A stretch of DNA of 64,000 bases from Gordonibacter sp. An230 (GCF_002159915.1 NZ_NFJP01000007.1:79278-143277); one strand, 5' to 3'; counted from the stretch's first letter, positions 24,700 through 36,441 are shown. The notes: a model not told the origin generated them from the sequence alone. Numbers and translations: made by a program.

Positions 24700-26325
24700 A
24701 TGGAACGGAAGACAAGCGCGTTCAGCAGGCGCACGTTCGTCGAGCTGCTCGGCGTGTCCGCAGCGAGCTTCGGCCTCGTGAGCCTGGCCGGATGCGGCGG
24801 AGGCGGCGAGGGCGGCTCTACAGGCGGCGGGAGCGCGGGCGGCGCGGCGGACAGCCTCACCTACAGCCTCACCGCCGATCCGCGCGCCCTCGACCCGGCC
24901 TTCTTCGACGACGGCGAGTCGGCCGTCGTCGCCTGCAACATCCACGAGGGCCTGTACCGCTTCGGCGAGAAGGACGCGACGGTCGAGCCGTGCCTGGCTA
25001 CCGAGCTACCCGAGATTTCGGACGACGGCCTCGTGTACACGATCAAGCTGCGCGAGGGCGTCAAGTTCCACGACGGCGCGGAGTTCAACGCCGAGGCCGT
25101 GAAGAAGTCCATCGAGCGCCAGCTCGAGCCCAACCGCACCTCCGACATGCCCTACGCGTCGTTCGTGTTCGGCGAGGAGGCCGCCGGCAACGGTGTGGAG
25201 AGCGTCGAGGCCGTGGACGCCACCACCCTCAAGATCACCCTGCGTGCGGCGTCCACGCCGTTCGTGAAGAACCTCGCCATGGCTCTGGCCTCCCCCATCG
25301 TCTCCCCGACGGCGGCCGAGGCCGCCACGCCGGGCCAGCCCATCCAAAAGCCCGCAGGCACCGGCCCCTACAAGTTCGTCGATTGGACGAAGGGCGCCTC
25401 GATCACCCTCGTCGCCAACGAGGAGTACTGGGGCGACGCTCCCAAGATCAAGAACCTCGTGTTCAAGATCATCGCCGAGGGCAACACGCGCCTCACCGCG
25501 CTCATGAACGGCGAATGCGACATCATCTCGAGTGTCGACTCCGCCTCGGCCGACCAGGTGACGAGCAACGGCTTCGAACTGTTCGCCGAGGATGGCATGA
25601 CCATCAACTACATGGCCTTCAACACCGAGACGGGCCAATGCACCGACCAAGAGGTGCGCAAAGCCATCGCCCAGGCCATCAACGTCGAGGAGATGGTGAA
25701 GTCCATCTACGGCGAGTACGCAACGGTGGCCAATTCGGTCATGCCCACTTGGATGGCCCCTTACACCAAGGACGTCAAACAAACCGCCTACGACCCCGAG
25801 GCCGCTAAGAAAACGCTCGCCGACAAGGGCATCACGTCGCTCACGTGCATCACCTACACCACCGCTCGCCCCTATAACCAAAAGGGCGGCAGCGACCTGG
25901 CCCGCATGATCCAGGGCTACTTGGCCGAGGTGGGCGTCGACGTGAGCATCACCGAGTACGACTGGACCACTTACAAGACCAAGGTGCAGACCGATCCGTA
26001 CGACATCTGCTTCTACGGCTGGACGGGCGATAACGGCGATCCGGACAACTTCATGAACCTGCTCGCCGACACGAACTGGTCCATGAACGTGGCGCACTGG
26101 CAGGACGAGGAGTACAAGGCGCTCGTCGCCGAGGGCCTCACGGCTCCCGATGGAGATGAGCGCGACGCCATCTACCTCAAGTGCGAGGAGATGGTGGCGG
26201 AAAAGCAGCCTTGGCTGCTCATTTCCCACTCCAAGAACCTGCTCGGCATCAACCCGAAGGTTAAGAACTTCTACTACCATCCCACCGGTGTCGCCTTCTT
26301 CAAGGGGGTTTCCAAGGAGGCGTAA
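24700..26325 (+). CDS. Peptide ABC transporter substrate-binding lipoprotein (SBP family 5)
   Basis: Captures di- or oligopeptides outside the cell and delivers them to the downstream permeases. The 541-aa length fits DppA/OppA. The N-terminus carries SRRTFVELLG, a twin-arginine-like motif, then SLAGC, so it is a likely Tat lipoprotein with the Cys near residue 32. The family 5 signature follows: LTADPRALDPAFFDDGESAV, then LREGVKFHDGAEFNAEAVKKS, then GTGPYKFVDW. It ends with a typical WLLISHSKNLLGI region. SD GGAAGGAGA lies upstream. The remaining four importer genes follow on the same strand; ligand specificity cannot be read. Confidence 0.93.
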   Translation: MERKTSAFSRRTFVELLGVSAASFGLVSLAGCGGGGEGGSTGGGSAGGAADSLTYSLTADPRALDPAFFDDGESAVVACNIHEGLYRFGEKDATVEPCLATELPEISDDGLVYTIKLREGVKFHDGAEFNAEAVKKSIERQLEPNRTSDMPYASFVFGEEAAGNGVESVEAVDATTLKITLRAASTPFVKNLAMALASPIVSPTAAEAATPGQPIQKPAGTGPYKFVDWTKGASITLVANEEYWGDAPKIKNLVFKIIAEGNTRLTALMNGECDIISSVDSASADQVTSNGFELFAEDGMTINYMAFNTETGQCTDQEVRKAIAQAINVEEMVKSIYGEYATVANSVMPTWMAPYTKDVKQTAYDPEAAKKTLADKGITSLTCITYTTARPYNQKGGSDLARMIQGYLAEVGVDVSITEYDWTTYKTKVQTDPYDICFYGWTGDNGDPDNFMNLLADTNWSMNVAHWQDEEYKALVAEGLTAPDGDERDAIYLKCEEMVAEKQPWLLISHSKNLLGINPKVKNFYYHPTGVAFFKGVSKEA

Positions 26326-26366
26326 GGCCGCGGGCTCCCGCAAAAGGCGCGGATGATGCGAACGGA

Positions 26367-26497
26367 CGGCCCGCACGTCATATTCTCAAGGCGTGCGGGC
26401 CGCTCTTGCGCTAAACTATCGTCGGCACCGCCTGATCGATAGTGCGCGCCGAACGGATCCGGCGCGGTTGAAGCCGAGGGTCGCAGGCCCCCGGCTT
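26367..26497 (+). promoter_or_regulatory. Three consecutive stem-loops between SBP and permease genes
   Basis: CGGCCCGCACG/CGTGCGGGCCG (26367-26377, 26392-26402, 11 bp); ACTATCG/CGATAGT (26415-26421, 26437-26443); and GAAGCCG-GGG/CCC-CGGCTTC (about 26470-26497). None has a U-tract. They are probably partial terminators or 3'-end stabilisers giving more SBP than permease mRNA. Confidence 0.5.
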
Positions 26498-26534
26498 CCT
26501 TCCTGTTCAGACGGGAAACAAGAAAGGAGCAGCG

Positions 26535-27554
26535 TTGCTCAAGTACATCCTGAAGCGAATCTTGATGGTGATCCCGGTCCTTTTGGGTGTGACCGTGATC
26601 ATCTTCATGATCACGCGCGTGTTAGCCTCGGATCCGGCCCCCGTGGTCCTCGGCGAGCACGCAACCCCCGAGGCGATGGAGGCGTGGCGGGCCGACAACG
26701 GCCTCGACGACCCCATCTGGCTCCAGTACGTCAACTTCGTCGTCGGCGCCGTCCAAGGCGACCTCGGCACCTCTTACTACACCCATCAGCCGGTCACCCA
26801 GGAGATCGCCGCGCGCTTCCCCGCCACGGCAGAGCTCGCCGTCTGCGCCATCATCGTGGCGTCGCTTCTGGGCGTCGCCCTCGGCGTGCTGGCCGCCGTG
26901 CGCAGGAACAAACTCGCCGACAACGTGAGCATGGTCGTTGCGCTCGTGGGCGTGTCGATGCCCATCTTCTGGTCGGGCATCCTGCTCATCCTTCTGTTCT
27001 CCGGCATCCTTCACGTGCTTCCATCGAGCGGACGCGTGTCCCCGCTTCTGCAGCCCACCGGGGGCACCGGCTTCTTCATCATCGACACCATCGTGCGAGG
27101 TGACTGGACGGCGCTCGGCGACGTGCTCGTGCACCTCGTCCTGCCCACGCTCGCCTTGTCGCTGTACTCGATGGCCATCATCACGCGCATGACGCGCTCG
27201 AGCATGATCGAAACCCTCAGCGCCGACTACATCCGCACCGCGCGGGCGAAGGGGCTTTCCAAAGGCGCCGTGAACATCAAGCACGCGCTGCGCAACGCGA
27301 TGCTGCCCATCTCCACCGTCATCGGCCTGCAGTTCGGGAGCCTCCTCGGCGGCGCGCTGCTCACCGAGACGGTGTTCGCATGGCCGGGCATCGGCAAGTT
27401 TGCCGTCGACTGCGTGTTGAAGAGCGATTTTCCTGTCGTGCAGGGCATCGTGCTTCTGGTGGCGGTTATCTTCGTCATCATGAACCTCGTCGTCGACATC
27501 GTCTACGCCTACCTTGATCCCCGTATCAAGTACGGCGCGAAGGAAGAGGGGTGA
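26535..27554 (+). CDS. dppB: Peptide ABC transporter permease, DppB-like
   Basis: Inner-membrane subunit of the peptide importer (339 aa). The family start LKYILKRILMVIPVLLGVTV, first TM helix, is followed by a periplasmic segment and five more TM helices. The cytoplasmic EAA loop (ARAKGLSKGAVNIKHALRNA) contacts the ATPases. Translation starts at TTG 26535, chosen because AAAGGAG sits 5 nt upstream and the conserved N-terminus begins there; no ATG or GTG fits. The stop codon overlaps the next start (TGATG). Confidence 0.93.
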   Translation: MLKYILKRILMVIPVLLGVTVIIFMITRVLASDPAPVVLGEHATPEAMEAWRADNGLDDPIWLQYVNFVVGAVQGDLGTSYYTHQPVTQEIAARFPATAELAVCAIIVASLLGVALGVLAAVRRNKLADNVSMVVALVGVSMPIFWSGILLILLFSGILHVLPSSGRVSPLLQPTGGTGFFIIDTIVRGDWTALGDVLVHLVLPTLALSLYSMAIITRMTRSSMIETLSADYIRTARAKGLSKGAVNIKHALRNAMLPISTVIGLQFGSLLGGALLTETVFAWPGIGKFAVDCVLKSDFPVVQGIVLLVAVIFVIMNLVVDIVYAYLDPRIKYGAKEEG

Positions 27555-28504
27555 TGAGCATGGCGAAGAGCAAGCTGCTCGCAACCGATCCGGCCCCGTC
27601 CGGCGAGGCGGCGCTCGGCGGGAGTCCGACCGCGCCGGCGAAGGAGAGGCGCGTGAGCGTCTGGAGGGACGTCCTTGCGGGCATCGTGTCGAACAAGGCC
27701 GCGCTCGCAAGCGCGATCTTCATCCTGCTCCTGGCAGCCGTCGCGCTCGTCACGAAGTTCTTCCCGCAGGTGCTGCCGTACGATCCGTACGCTCAGAACC
27801 TGAGCGAGTCCTTGCTGGGGCCCTCGGCGCAGCATTGGTTCGGGACCGACATCCAAGGGCGCGACATATTCTGCCGCGTGCTCGTGGGCACGCAGATCAC
27901 GCTCACCGTGGGCCTGGCCGCCGTGGCCATCTCGCTTTTCGCAGGCGTCCTCCTCGGATCGATCGCCGGGTACAAGGGCGGCAAGTGGGACACGGTCATC
28001 ATGCGCATCATGGACATGATGCTGTCCATCCCCTCCATCCTTCTCGCGATCGCCATCATGGCGGCCCTCGGCCCCGGCATCGAGAAGGCGGTCGTCGCCA
28101 TCGGGCTGGTGGCCATCCCCGAGTACGCGCGCATCGTGCGATCGGAGATCCTCTCCATCAAGGAGAACGACTACGTGGCCGCTGCGCGCGTCATAGGCGA
28201 CTCGAACGCGAAGATCGTTTTCAGGCACGTGCTGCCCAACGTGCTGCCCTCCATCATCGTGCGCGCCACGCTCGGCATCTCAACGGCCATTTTGGACGCG
28301 GCGGCGCTCGGCTTCCTGGGCCTCGGCGTCCAGCCTCCGGCCGCCGAATGGGGCGACATGCTAGGACGCGGGCGCAACGAGCTGTTCCGCGCCCCATGGC
28401 TCATGATATTCCCCGGCCTCGCCATCACGCTGACCGTCCTCGCGTTCAACCTCTTGGGCGACGGCATCCGCGACGGCCTCGACCCCAAAGCTAGGAAGAG
28501 GTGA
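27554..28504 (+). CDS. dppC: Peptide ABC transporter permease, DppC-like
   Basis: Second membrane subunit of the importer (316 aa). The N-terminal cytoplasmic segment is typical of DppC, and the first TM is near residue 45-65. The family motif [20 protein letters not shown] is followed by an EAA loop ([20 protein letters not shown]). The last helices end in [20 protein letters not shown], a standard DppC terminus. The ATG overlaps the dppB stop by one nucleotide and has AAGAGGGG upstream. Confidence 0.93.
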   Translation: MSMAKSKLLATDPAPSGEAALGGSPTAPAKERRVSVWRDVLAGIVSNKAALASAIFILLLAAVALVTKFFPQVLPYDPYAQNLSESLLGPSAQHWFGTDIQGRDIFCRVLVGTQITLTVGLAAVAISLFAGVLLGSIAGYKGGKWDTVIMRIMDMMLSIPSILLAIAIMAALGPGIEKAVVAIGLVAIPEYARIVRSEILSIKENDYVAAARVIGDSNAKIVFRHVLPNVLPSIIVRATLGISTAILDAAALGFLGLGVQPPAAEWGDMLGRGRNELFRAPWLMIFPGLAITLTVLAFNLLGDGIRDGLDPKARKR

Positions 28505-28508
28505 TCCC

Positions 28509-30664
<2,156 letters not shown>

Positions 30665-31127
30665 GACGCGCAGGGAGCCATGGGGTTTTTCGAGGGGCTC
30701 GCCCATGATGGCGGGCCCCTCGTCGCGTGCGCTGCCTGGCAACTGCCAGTTCGACAATTCGTCGCACGCTGTTTTAGCTCAAATTTGCACTTATGAACGA
30801 TTCTGCATCACCATTTCACACACGGCGAAGAAAAACACCTGATCGCGTTCTTCTCTCTCGCTGAAAATCGTTCATAACTTGCGATCTGTGCTATCGGCAA
30901 GGTTTAGCGAAGAGCATGGGTGTAGCGCGAACGCAGGACGCATCGAAGCGCAAGGCGCGGTCGAACGCAAAGGAGCGACGACGCAAGCGCAGTGCCAAGC
31001 GGGAACGGCGAGGCAACGGGAGTTTGCGGATGAGGTGATGCGGCCCGCGCACGGGCGTACGAGCGACATCGTTGTGAGACAATGGGGAAAGCATAAGCGA
31101 ACCGCACATACGAAAGGCGTGAATCAC
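30665..31127. other. AT-richer spacer with hairpin and inverted repeats
   Basis: A 13-bp hairpin (30692-30724, one G-T pair) closes the importer operon. A small dyad CTGGCA-AC-TGCCAG (about 30735-30748) and a pair of inverted 12-mers follow. GACAAT at 31078-31083 is a possible -10 for the peptidase gene. No gene is seen. Confidence 0.45.
30791..30877. repeat. Inverted 12-mers TTATGAACGATT / AATCGTTCATAA
   Basis: TTATGAACGATT (30791-30802) and its exact complement AATCGTTCATAA (30866-30877) are separated by 63 bp in an AT-rich island. The spacing suits two regulator-binding sites about seven helical turns apart. Confidence 0.5.
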
Positions 31128-34073
31128 ATGGATCTGACCCCTGGTTTCCAGCTGCACGGCTTCACCGTGCGCTCGTGCGAGAAGCTTCCCGAGATCGACG
31201 GCACGGCCTACGTGCTCGACCACGGCAAAAGCGGAGCACGCCTGCTCTACCTCGCCAACGACGACCCTAACAAGGCGTTCTCCATCTCCTTCAAAACCCC
31301 GCCCGCCGACGACACGGGGGTGTTTCACATCCTCGAGCACTCGGTGCTGTGCGGCAGCCGGAAATTTCCCGTCAAAGAGCCGTTCGTGAACCTGCTGAAG
31401 GGATCGATGCAGACGTTTCTGAACGCGATGACGTTCCCCGACAAGACTACGTATCCCGTTGCCAGCACGAACGACAAGGATCTGCGCAACCTCATGGACG
31501 TGTACCTAGATGCGGTTCTGCATCCGGCCATCTACGAAAAACGCGCCATCTTCGAGCAGGAGGGCTGGCACTACGAACTTGTCGACAACACGGAGCAAAC
31601 CGGCGACACGGGACGCCTCATCCTCAACGGCGTGGTATACAACGAGATGAAAGGGGCGCTATCCGACCCGAACTCGGTGCTTTACGACGAGCTGCAAGCG
31701 GCCCTGTTCCCCAACACGGCGTATCGCTTCGAATCCGGCGGCACGCCGCTCGCCATCCCCGACCTCACCTACGAGCGGTTCCTTGAGGAGCACCGCCGTC
31801 ACTACCGCCTCGACAATAGCTACCTCACGCTCTACGGCGATGTCGATCTCGACGAGACGCTGGCGTTTTTGGACGAAGCCTACCTCTCCCCCGTCGCCGA
31901 CGAGGAGACCGTCCGCGACGAGGAGGACGGCCGGCTCAACCCCCATCCGCTCGAGCTTCAAGCCCCTGTAAAGACGCGCGGTGTGGTGCGCCGAATGGCT
32001 ACCGCGCAGGAGAACGCGTGCATGGCGCTCGGATACGTGATCGGAGAGGCGCGCGAACGCACGCGAATGGTCGCCGTCGACATCCTCATCGACGCGATGA
32101 TGGGCAGCAACGAGGCGCCGCTCAAACGGGCGCTGCTCGACGCCGAGATCGCCGACGACGCGCAGGCGTTCTACGCCGACGCCTTGCTGCAGCCCTTCGC
32201 AGTCATCCAGCTCAAAGGCCTTGTCGAAGGCGCTGCCGAACGCTTTAAGCCCATCGTCGACGAGACGCTCGCCGCCCTCGCAGACGGGGGGCTCGACCAC
32301 GCTCTTGTGGAGGCGTCGCTCTCCCGAGCCGAATTCGTCATGCGCGAGCGCGACTTCGGCATGGCCGACGGAGTGGCGTTGTCGATGGCCGCGCTCTCAG
32401 GCTGGCTCTACGACGAGGAACTGGCCACCTCCTACCTCAAATACGAGGACGATTTCGCATTTTTGCGGCGCGCGCTCGACGAAGGGTACTTCGAAGAGCT
32501 CATCCGCTCCGTGTTCTTGGAGAACGCCCATATGGCTGAAGTAGAGGTGCGCCCGACCGACGGCGACGAGGACGCTAACGAGCGCGAGCGCCTGCGAATC
32601 GCGGAGGCCTCCTTCTCCCCCGAGGATTTCGAGCGCGTGGCCGAAGAACAGGCCGCGCTACGCCGACTGCAGGAAGAGCCCGACCTTCCCGAGGCGCTGG
32701 CGACCCTGCCGCGCCTCACGGTGGGCGACATTGGACCGGCTCCCGAGGAGCCCGCTTACGGCCTGGTCGAGGGAATGCCCGTGCCGTGCCTGCGCCATCA
32801 CGCCCCCACGCGGGGCATCGCCTACGCGTACCGCTACCTCGACCTTTCGGGCGTGCCGTACGACGAGCTCCCCTACGTGGCAGTGCTCGGACTCGTGCTG
32901 GGCAAGCTCGGTACGGCGAAGCGCTCGGCCTCCGAGCTCGACACGCTTGTGAACGGCTCTTTGGGCAGCCTCTCGTTCTTCGCTGAGATATACGAGGACG
33001 CAGACGATCCCGAGCGCCTCGCACCGAAGCTCGTGGTGGGAGCGAGCGCGCTCTCGGAGAACGTCGGGCACTTGGCCGACCTGCCACGCGAGGTGATGCT
33101 CGAAACGGACTTCTCGGACACATCCAAGATCAAAGACGTGCTACAGCAGCGCCGCATCGGCATGGAGCAAGCGTTCGCCTCGTCGGGCCATGCGAGCGCC
33201 ATGGCCCGGTTGGCCTCCTACTACCTGCCTGCAGGCGTGGTGCGCGAGCAACTGGGCGGAGTCGGATTCTACCGCTTCCTGAAAGGCCTCCTCGCAAGCT
33301 TTGACGAACATGCCGAGGAGCTGTCCGCGCGTCTGGACGATTTGGCGCGGCGACTGTTCGTCGACGACGGGTCCCTCGTGAGCTTCACCGGATCCGACGA
33401 GGACTTTGAACGCTTCTGGCCCGCAGGCGGCATCCTCGGGCGCACTTCCGAGGGCTGCGCGAACTACAGGCTCGCCGCTCCCGCGCCCGAAGTGCGCAAC
33501 GAAGCGTTCATCGTGCCGACCGACGTGTGCTACGCCGCGCAAGGGTTCGACCGCCGAGCCTTCGGAGCCGCGTACTCGGGCGTCTGGCAGGTGGCAGCAC
33601 GGGCGCTGTCTTACGATTACCTGTGGAACGAGGTTCGCGTGAAAGGCGGCGCGTACGGAGCGGGTTTCCAGACTGCGCGCACCGGCAATCTGCGCTTCTA
33701 CTCCTACCGCGATCCGCACCTCGATGAAACCCTCGTGCGCTTCGCGGGCGCGTCGGCATGGCTGGCCGCGTTCGACCCCGATCCCGACGAGATGGACGGC
33801 TATGTGGTGAGCACCGTGGCCAGCTTCGACCAACCGCTCAAAACGCGCGCGCTCGCACGTCGCCAAGACGGCGACTTCTTCGGAGGCCGGACCCCCGCTG
33901 ATCGCGCTCGGACGCGCGAGGAGATGGTCGGCGCCGACGTAGGAGCCGTGCGCGCCCTTGCGATGCCCGTGGCGCAAGCGGTGCGCGCGAACGCCGTATG
34001 CGCCTTTGGGAGTCGAGACATCCTCGAAAGCGCTCAGACCACCTTCGAGATGGTCGATTTGCTGAACGAGTAG
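31128..34073 (+). CDS. M16C-family zinc metallopeptidase (presequence-peptidase-like)
   Basis: Predicted cytoplasmic Zn-dependent oligopeptidase of 981 aa, the size of the single-chain M16C/PreP group. The inverted zinc motif HILEHSVLCGS (HxxEH) is in the first domain, with the distal Glu expected in the following NEMKGALSDP segment. The conserved AMTFPDKTTYPVAS and the C-terminal half with RVKGGAYGAGF (the R/Y substrate-binding pair of M16) are also present. No signal peptide is seen. The start at 31128 has GAAAGGCG upstream and begins at the conserved N-terminus; open sequence upstream runs through the AT-rich regulatory island. It lies directly after a peptide importer, consistent with breakdown of imported peptides. 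Confidence 0.92.
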   Translation: MDLTPGFQLHGFTVRSCEKLPEIDGTAYVLDHGKSGARLLYLANDDPNKAFSISFKTPPADDTGVFHILEHSVLCGSRKFPVKEPFVNLLKGSMQTFLNAMTFPDKTTYPVASTNDKDLRNLMDVYLDAVLHPAIYEKRAIFEQEGWHYELVDNTEQTGDTGRLILNGVVYNEMKGALSDPNSVLYDELQAALFPNTAYRFESGGTPLAIPDLTYERFLEEHRRHYRLDNSYLTLYGDVDLDETLAFLDEAYLSPVADEETVRDEEDGRLNPHPLELQAPVKTRGVVRRMATAQENACMALGYVIGEARERTRMVAVDILIDAMMGSNEAPLKRALLDAEIADDAQAFYADALLQPFAVIQLKGLVEGAAERFKPIVDETLAALADGGLDHALVEASLSRAEFVMRERDFGMADGVALSMAALSGWLYDEELATSYLKYEDDFAFLRRALDEGYFEELIRSVFLENAHMAEVEVRPTDGDEDANERERLRIAEASFSPEDFERVAEEQAALRRLQEEPDLPEALATLPRLTVGDIGPAPEEPAYGLVEGMPVPCLRHHAPTRGIAYAYRYLDLSGVPYDELPYVAVLGLVLGKLGTAKRSASELDTLVNGSLGSLSFFAEIYEDADDPERLAPKLVVGASALSENVGHLADLPREVMLETDFSDTSKIKDVLQQRRIGMEQAFASSGHASAMARLASYYLPAGVVREQLGGVGFYRFLKGLLASFDEHAEELSARLDDLARRLFVDDGSLVSFTGSDEDFERFWPAGGILGRTSEGCANYRLAAPAPEVRNEAFIVPTDVCYAAQGFDRRAFGAAYSGVWQVAARALSYDYLWNEVRVKGGAYGAGFQTARTGNLRFYSYRDPHLDETLVRFAGASAWLAAFDPDPDEMDGYVVSTVASFDQPLKTRALARRQDGDFFGGRTPADRARTREEMVGADVGAVRALAMPVAQAVRANAVCAFGSRDILESAQTTFEMVDLLNE

Positions 34074-34140
34074 CCCTCGCCCCGGCAACGACATCGGCCT
34101 CCGCAACCGTCTTCGCTCTGAGCCGGGCGCGCGCTCGTTT

Positions 34141-34176
34141 GCCTGTGCAGCGAGGGAAACCTCGCCGCACAGGCTT
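34141..34176 (+). terminator. Hairpin with GAAA tetraloop after the peptidase gene
   Basis: GCCTGTGC and CGAGG pair with CCTCG and GCACAGGC around a GAAA loop, with an AG/CC internal loop; TTCCTC follows. It is a probable terminator with a short U-tract. Confidence 0.55.
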
Positions 34177-34642
34177 CCTCGGGAGAAGAGCGCCTCCAGC
34201 CGCCCCTCGCTTCCAGCTGCGACGCAACGCGGGGTCACCGCTCGCAACGGGCAGTTCGCATGCCGACCAAAAGCGCATCGTAAAGGAGGAGGGGGGGGTT
34301 CGACCGAAGGCGCTGAACGCCATCGCAACTGGGCGCCCTGCGCCACCCGCAACGCGCCCGAGCCCCCTCCCTGCGCCGTCCCCGCCCTTCCCGCCTCCCG
34401 TATGCGCGCCGACTCGGCAAACCGCACTTTCGACGCACCTTTGCCTTCGATTGAGCTAGAATAGGCGATTGGAACCGAACCCGCGCGACGCGACGACGCG
34501 GTCGGATCGGAACTGTCCCGTCCGTTTGCCGGCGAGACGACGCTTCCCTTCCCGCCCGTGCGGCGCGGTGCTTGACGGGGCGTCGTTTAAATGATAGTAA
34601 TAGAGCATCAATTAACGCGAACAGACAGAGAGGCCGCACATC
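34177..34642. other. Spacer upstream of the smsCB operon
   Basis: GC-rich and without a recognisable gene. TAGAAT (34457-34462) is an isolated -10-like word. The last 80 bp are AT-richer and contain the probable operon promoter. Confidence 0.35.
34572..34598 (+). promoter_or_regulatory. Probable smsCB promoter
   Basis: TTGACG (34572-34577), a 15-nt spacer and GATAGT (34593-34598); a shifted -10 (TAGTAA) would give 17 nt. The predicted leader is about 40 nt. Confidence 0.45.
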
Positions 34643-35419
34643 ATGCTTGAACTCAAGAACCTCTCTTTCGAGGTGCCCTTGTCCGAGGGCTCGAAGGAGA
34701 CGAAACGCATCATCGACAACCTGTCCCTCACCATCCCCGACGACCGCTTCACGGTGATCACCGGCCCGAACGGCGGCGGCAAGTCCACGCTCGCAAAGCT
34801 CATCATGGGCGTGGAACGACCCACGGGTGGCCGGATCGTTTTCGACGGCGAGGATGTCACCGACCTGCCCATCACCGAGCGAGCCAAGCGCGGCATCGGC
34901 TACGGCTTCCAGCAACCCGCGCGCTTCAAGGGCATGAAAGTGAAGAAGCTCCTCGACATCGCAGCCGGCAAGAAGCTGCCGATGCTGGCCTGCAACGAGT
35001 ACCTGGCCAAGGTGGGCCTGTGCTCGGCGAGCTACCTCACGCGCGAGGTGGACAAGAACCTTTCAGGCGGCGAGGTGAAGCGCATCGAGATCGCCACCAT
35101 CCTCGCGCGCGATCCGAAGCTGGCCATCTACGACGAGCCCGAAGCCGGCATCGATCTGTGGAGCTTCGACCGCCTGACCGAGACGTTCCGCGACATCCAC
35201 GAGGCACGCGACGGGCGCTCCATCGTGATCATCTCGCACCAGGAGCGCATCATCCAGCTGGCCGACGAGATCGTGCTTTTGCGCGACGGCAAGGTGGCCG
35301 AGACGGGCACGCCCGACGAGCTCATGCCGAAGCTGGGCTTCGTGTCGAAAGGCATCCCCGGCTGTCAGCTGAGCACCCCCACCGAGCTGCACATCACCGA
35401 GATCCCCACCACCTGCTAA
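34643..35419 (+). CDS. smsC: SufC-type ATPase of a minimal SUF (SMS) system
   Basis: Cytoplasmic ABC-fold ATPase (258 aa) that drives iron-sulfur cluster assembly on its SufB-like partner. Walker A GPNGGGKST, signature LSGGEVKR, Walker B LAIYDEPEAGIDLWSF and the switch His in ISHQERI are present. The GEVKR signature and PEAGID after Walker B are typical of SufC rather than transport ATPases. It is followed 92 nt later by one SufB/SufD-type gene only; sufD, sufS, sufU and sufR are absent here. This two-gene layout matches the archaeal/bacterial SmsCB (SUF-like minimal) system. The SD before ATG 34643 is weak (AGAGAGG). Confidence 0.88.
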   Translation: MLELKNLSFEVPLSEGSKETKRIIDNLSLTIPDDRFTVITGPNGGGKSTLAKLIMGVERPTGGRIVFDGEDVTDLPITERAKRGIGYGFQQPARFKGMKVKKLLDIAAGKKLPMLACNEYLAKVGLCSASYLTREVDKNLSGGEVKRIEIATILARDPKLAIYDEPEAGIDLWSFDRLTETFRDIHEARDGRSIVIISHQERIIQLADEIVLLRDGKVAETGTPDELMPKLGFVSKGIPGCQLSTPTELHITEIPTTC

Positions 35420-35435
35420 CCCGCCCGTGCCGCGC

Positions 35436-35459
35436 CGAATGTTTCACATGAAACATTCG
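35436..35459. promoter_or_regulatory. parS-like perfect dyad between smsC and smsB
   Basis: The 16-bp core TGTTTCACATGAAACA (35440-35455) matches the ParB site TGTTTCACGTGAAACA at 15 of 16 positions. Symmetry extends outward to 11-bp arms (CGAATGTTTCA and complement) around a CA centre. An operator is the alternative. Confidence 0.5.
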
Positions 35460-35511
35460 TTCGCCTTTAAGCGAGAGCGCAATACGGACACTACCCACGA
35501 AGGAGGCCATC

Positions 35512-36441
35512 ATGGCTGTTGATTTGTCCCCCATCGACGAGAGCCTGCTCGCCGAAATCGCCAACATACACGGCATGCCGAAAGGAGCCTTCAACATTCG
35601 CAAGGATGGAAAGCTCGTCGAGCGCCACTCGTCGGCGAACATCGAGATCGCCACGAAGACCGACAACCCCGGCATCGACATCCGCATCAAGGCCGGCACG
35701 AAGGGCGAGACGGTGTACATCCCCGTCATCGTGACGCAGGCGGGCCTCAAGGACGTCGTGTACAATACGTTCTACATCGAGGACGACTGCGACGTAACCA
35801 TCATCGCCGGCTGCGGCATCCACAACAAGAGCCACCAGGCCTCCGAGCACGACGGCATCCACACGTTCTACTGCGGGAAGAACTCCCATGTCAAATACGT
35901 GGAGAAGCACTACGGCGAGGGCACCGGCACCGGCGAGCGCATCCTCAACCCCGTGACGAACGTCATCATGGAAGAGAACTCGAGCTGCGAGATGGAGCTC
36001 ACGCAGCTGCGCGGCGTGTCGTCCACCGTGCGCGATACGAACGCCGAGCTGGGCGCGGGCGCGAAGCTGGTGCTCACCGAGAAGCTGCTCACGCACGACG
36101 ACCAGGTGGCCACCTCGAACATGAAGGTGGAGCTCAAGGGCGACGACTCCAGCGTGCAGGTGATCTCGCGCTCGGTGGCGCAGGACAACTCCAAGCAGAT
36201 CTTCAACCCGCTCGTCATCGGTGAGGCGCAGTGCCGCGGTCATGTGCAGTGCGATGCCATCATCATGGGCAAGGCAAACGTCACCGCGATCCCCGGCATC
36301 GAGGCTGCCAGCGAGGACGCGCTTCTGGTGCACGAGGCAGCCATCGGCAAGATCGCCGGCGACCAGATCGTGAAGCTCATGACGCTCGGGCTCACCGAGG
36401 AGGAAGCCGAGCAGGAGATCCTCGAGGACTTCCTGAACTAG
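35512..36441 (+). CDS. smsB: SufB/SufD-family scaffold of the minimal SUF (SMS) system
   Basis: Scaffold on which Fe-S clusters are built, partner of SmsC. At 309 aa it is much shorter than SufB (about 470) and lacks the N-terminal helical domain. The beta-helix core is recognisable from VYIPVIVTQAGLKDVVYNTF, then IAGCGIHNKSHQASEHDGIH, to the C-terminal SEDALLVHEAAIGKIAGDQI and GLTEEEAEQEILEDFL, which are family signatures for SmsC contact. Cys residues in AGCG, TFYCG and VQCDA are candidate ligands. An excellent SD (GAAGGAGG) precedes ATG 35512. A clean terminator follows, so smsCB is a stand-alone operon. Confidence 0.9.
   Translation: MAVDLSPIDESLLAEIANIHGMPKGAFNIRKDGKLVERHSSANIEIATKTDNPGIDIRIKAGTKGETVYIPVIVTQAGLKDVVYNTFYIEDDCDVTIIAGCGIHNKSHQASEHDGIHTFYCGKNSHVKYVEKHYGEGTGTGERILNPVTNVIMEENSSCEMELTQLRGVSSTVRDTNAELGAGAKLVLTEKLLTHDDQVATSNMKVELKGDDSSVQVISRSVAQDNSKQIFNPLVIGEAQCRGHVQCDAIIMGKANVTAIPGIEAASEDALLVHEAAIGKIAGDQIVKLMTLGLTEEEAEQEILEDFLN

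Noticed and set aside
30692..30724. Hairpin after the peptide importer as a firm terminator
   Set aside because: The stem is good, but there is no U-tract on either strand, so it is mentioned only within the spacer entry.
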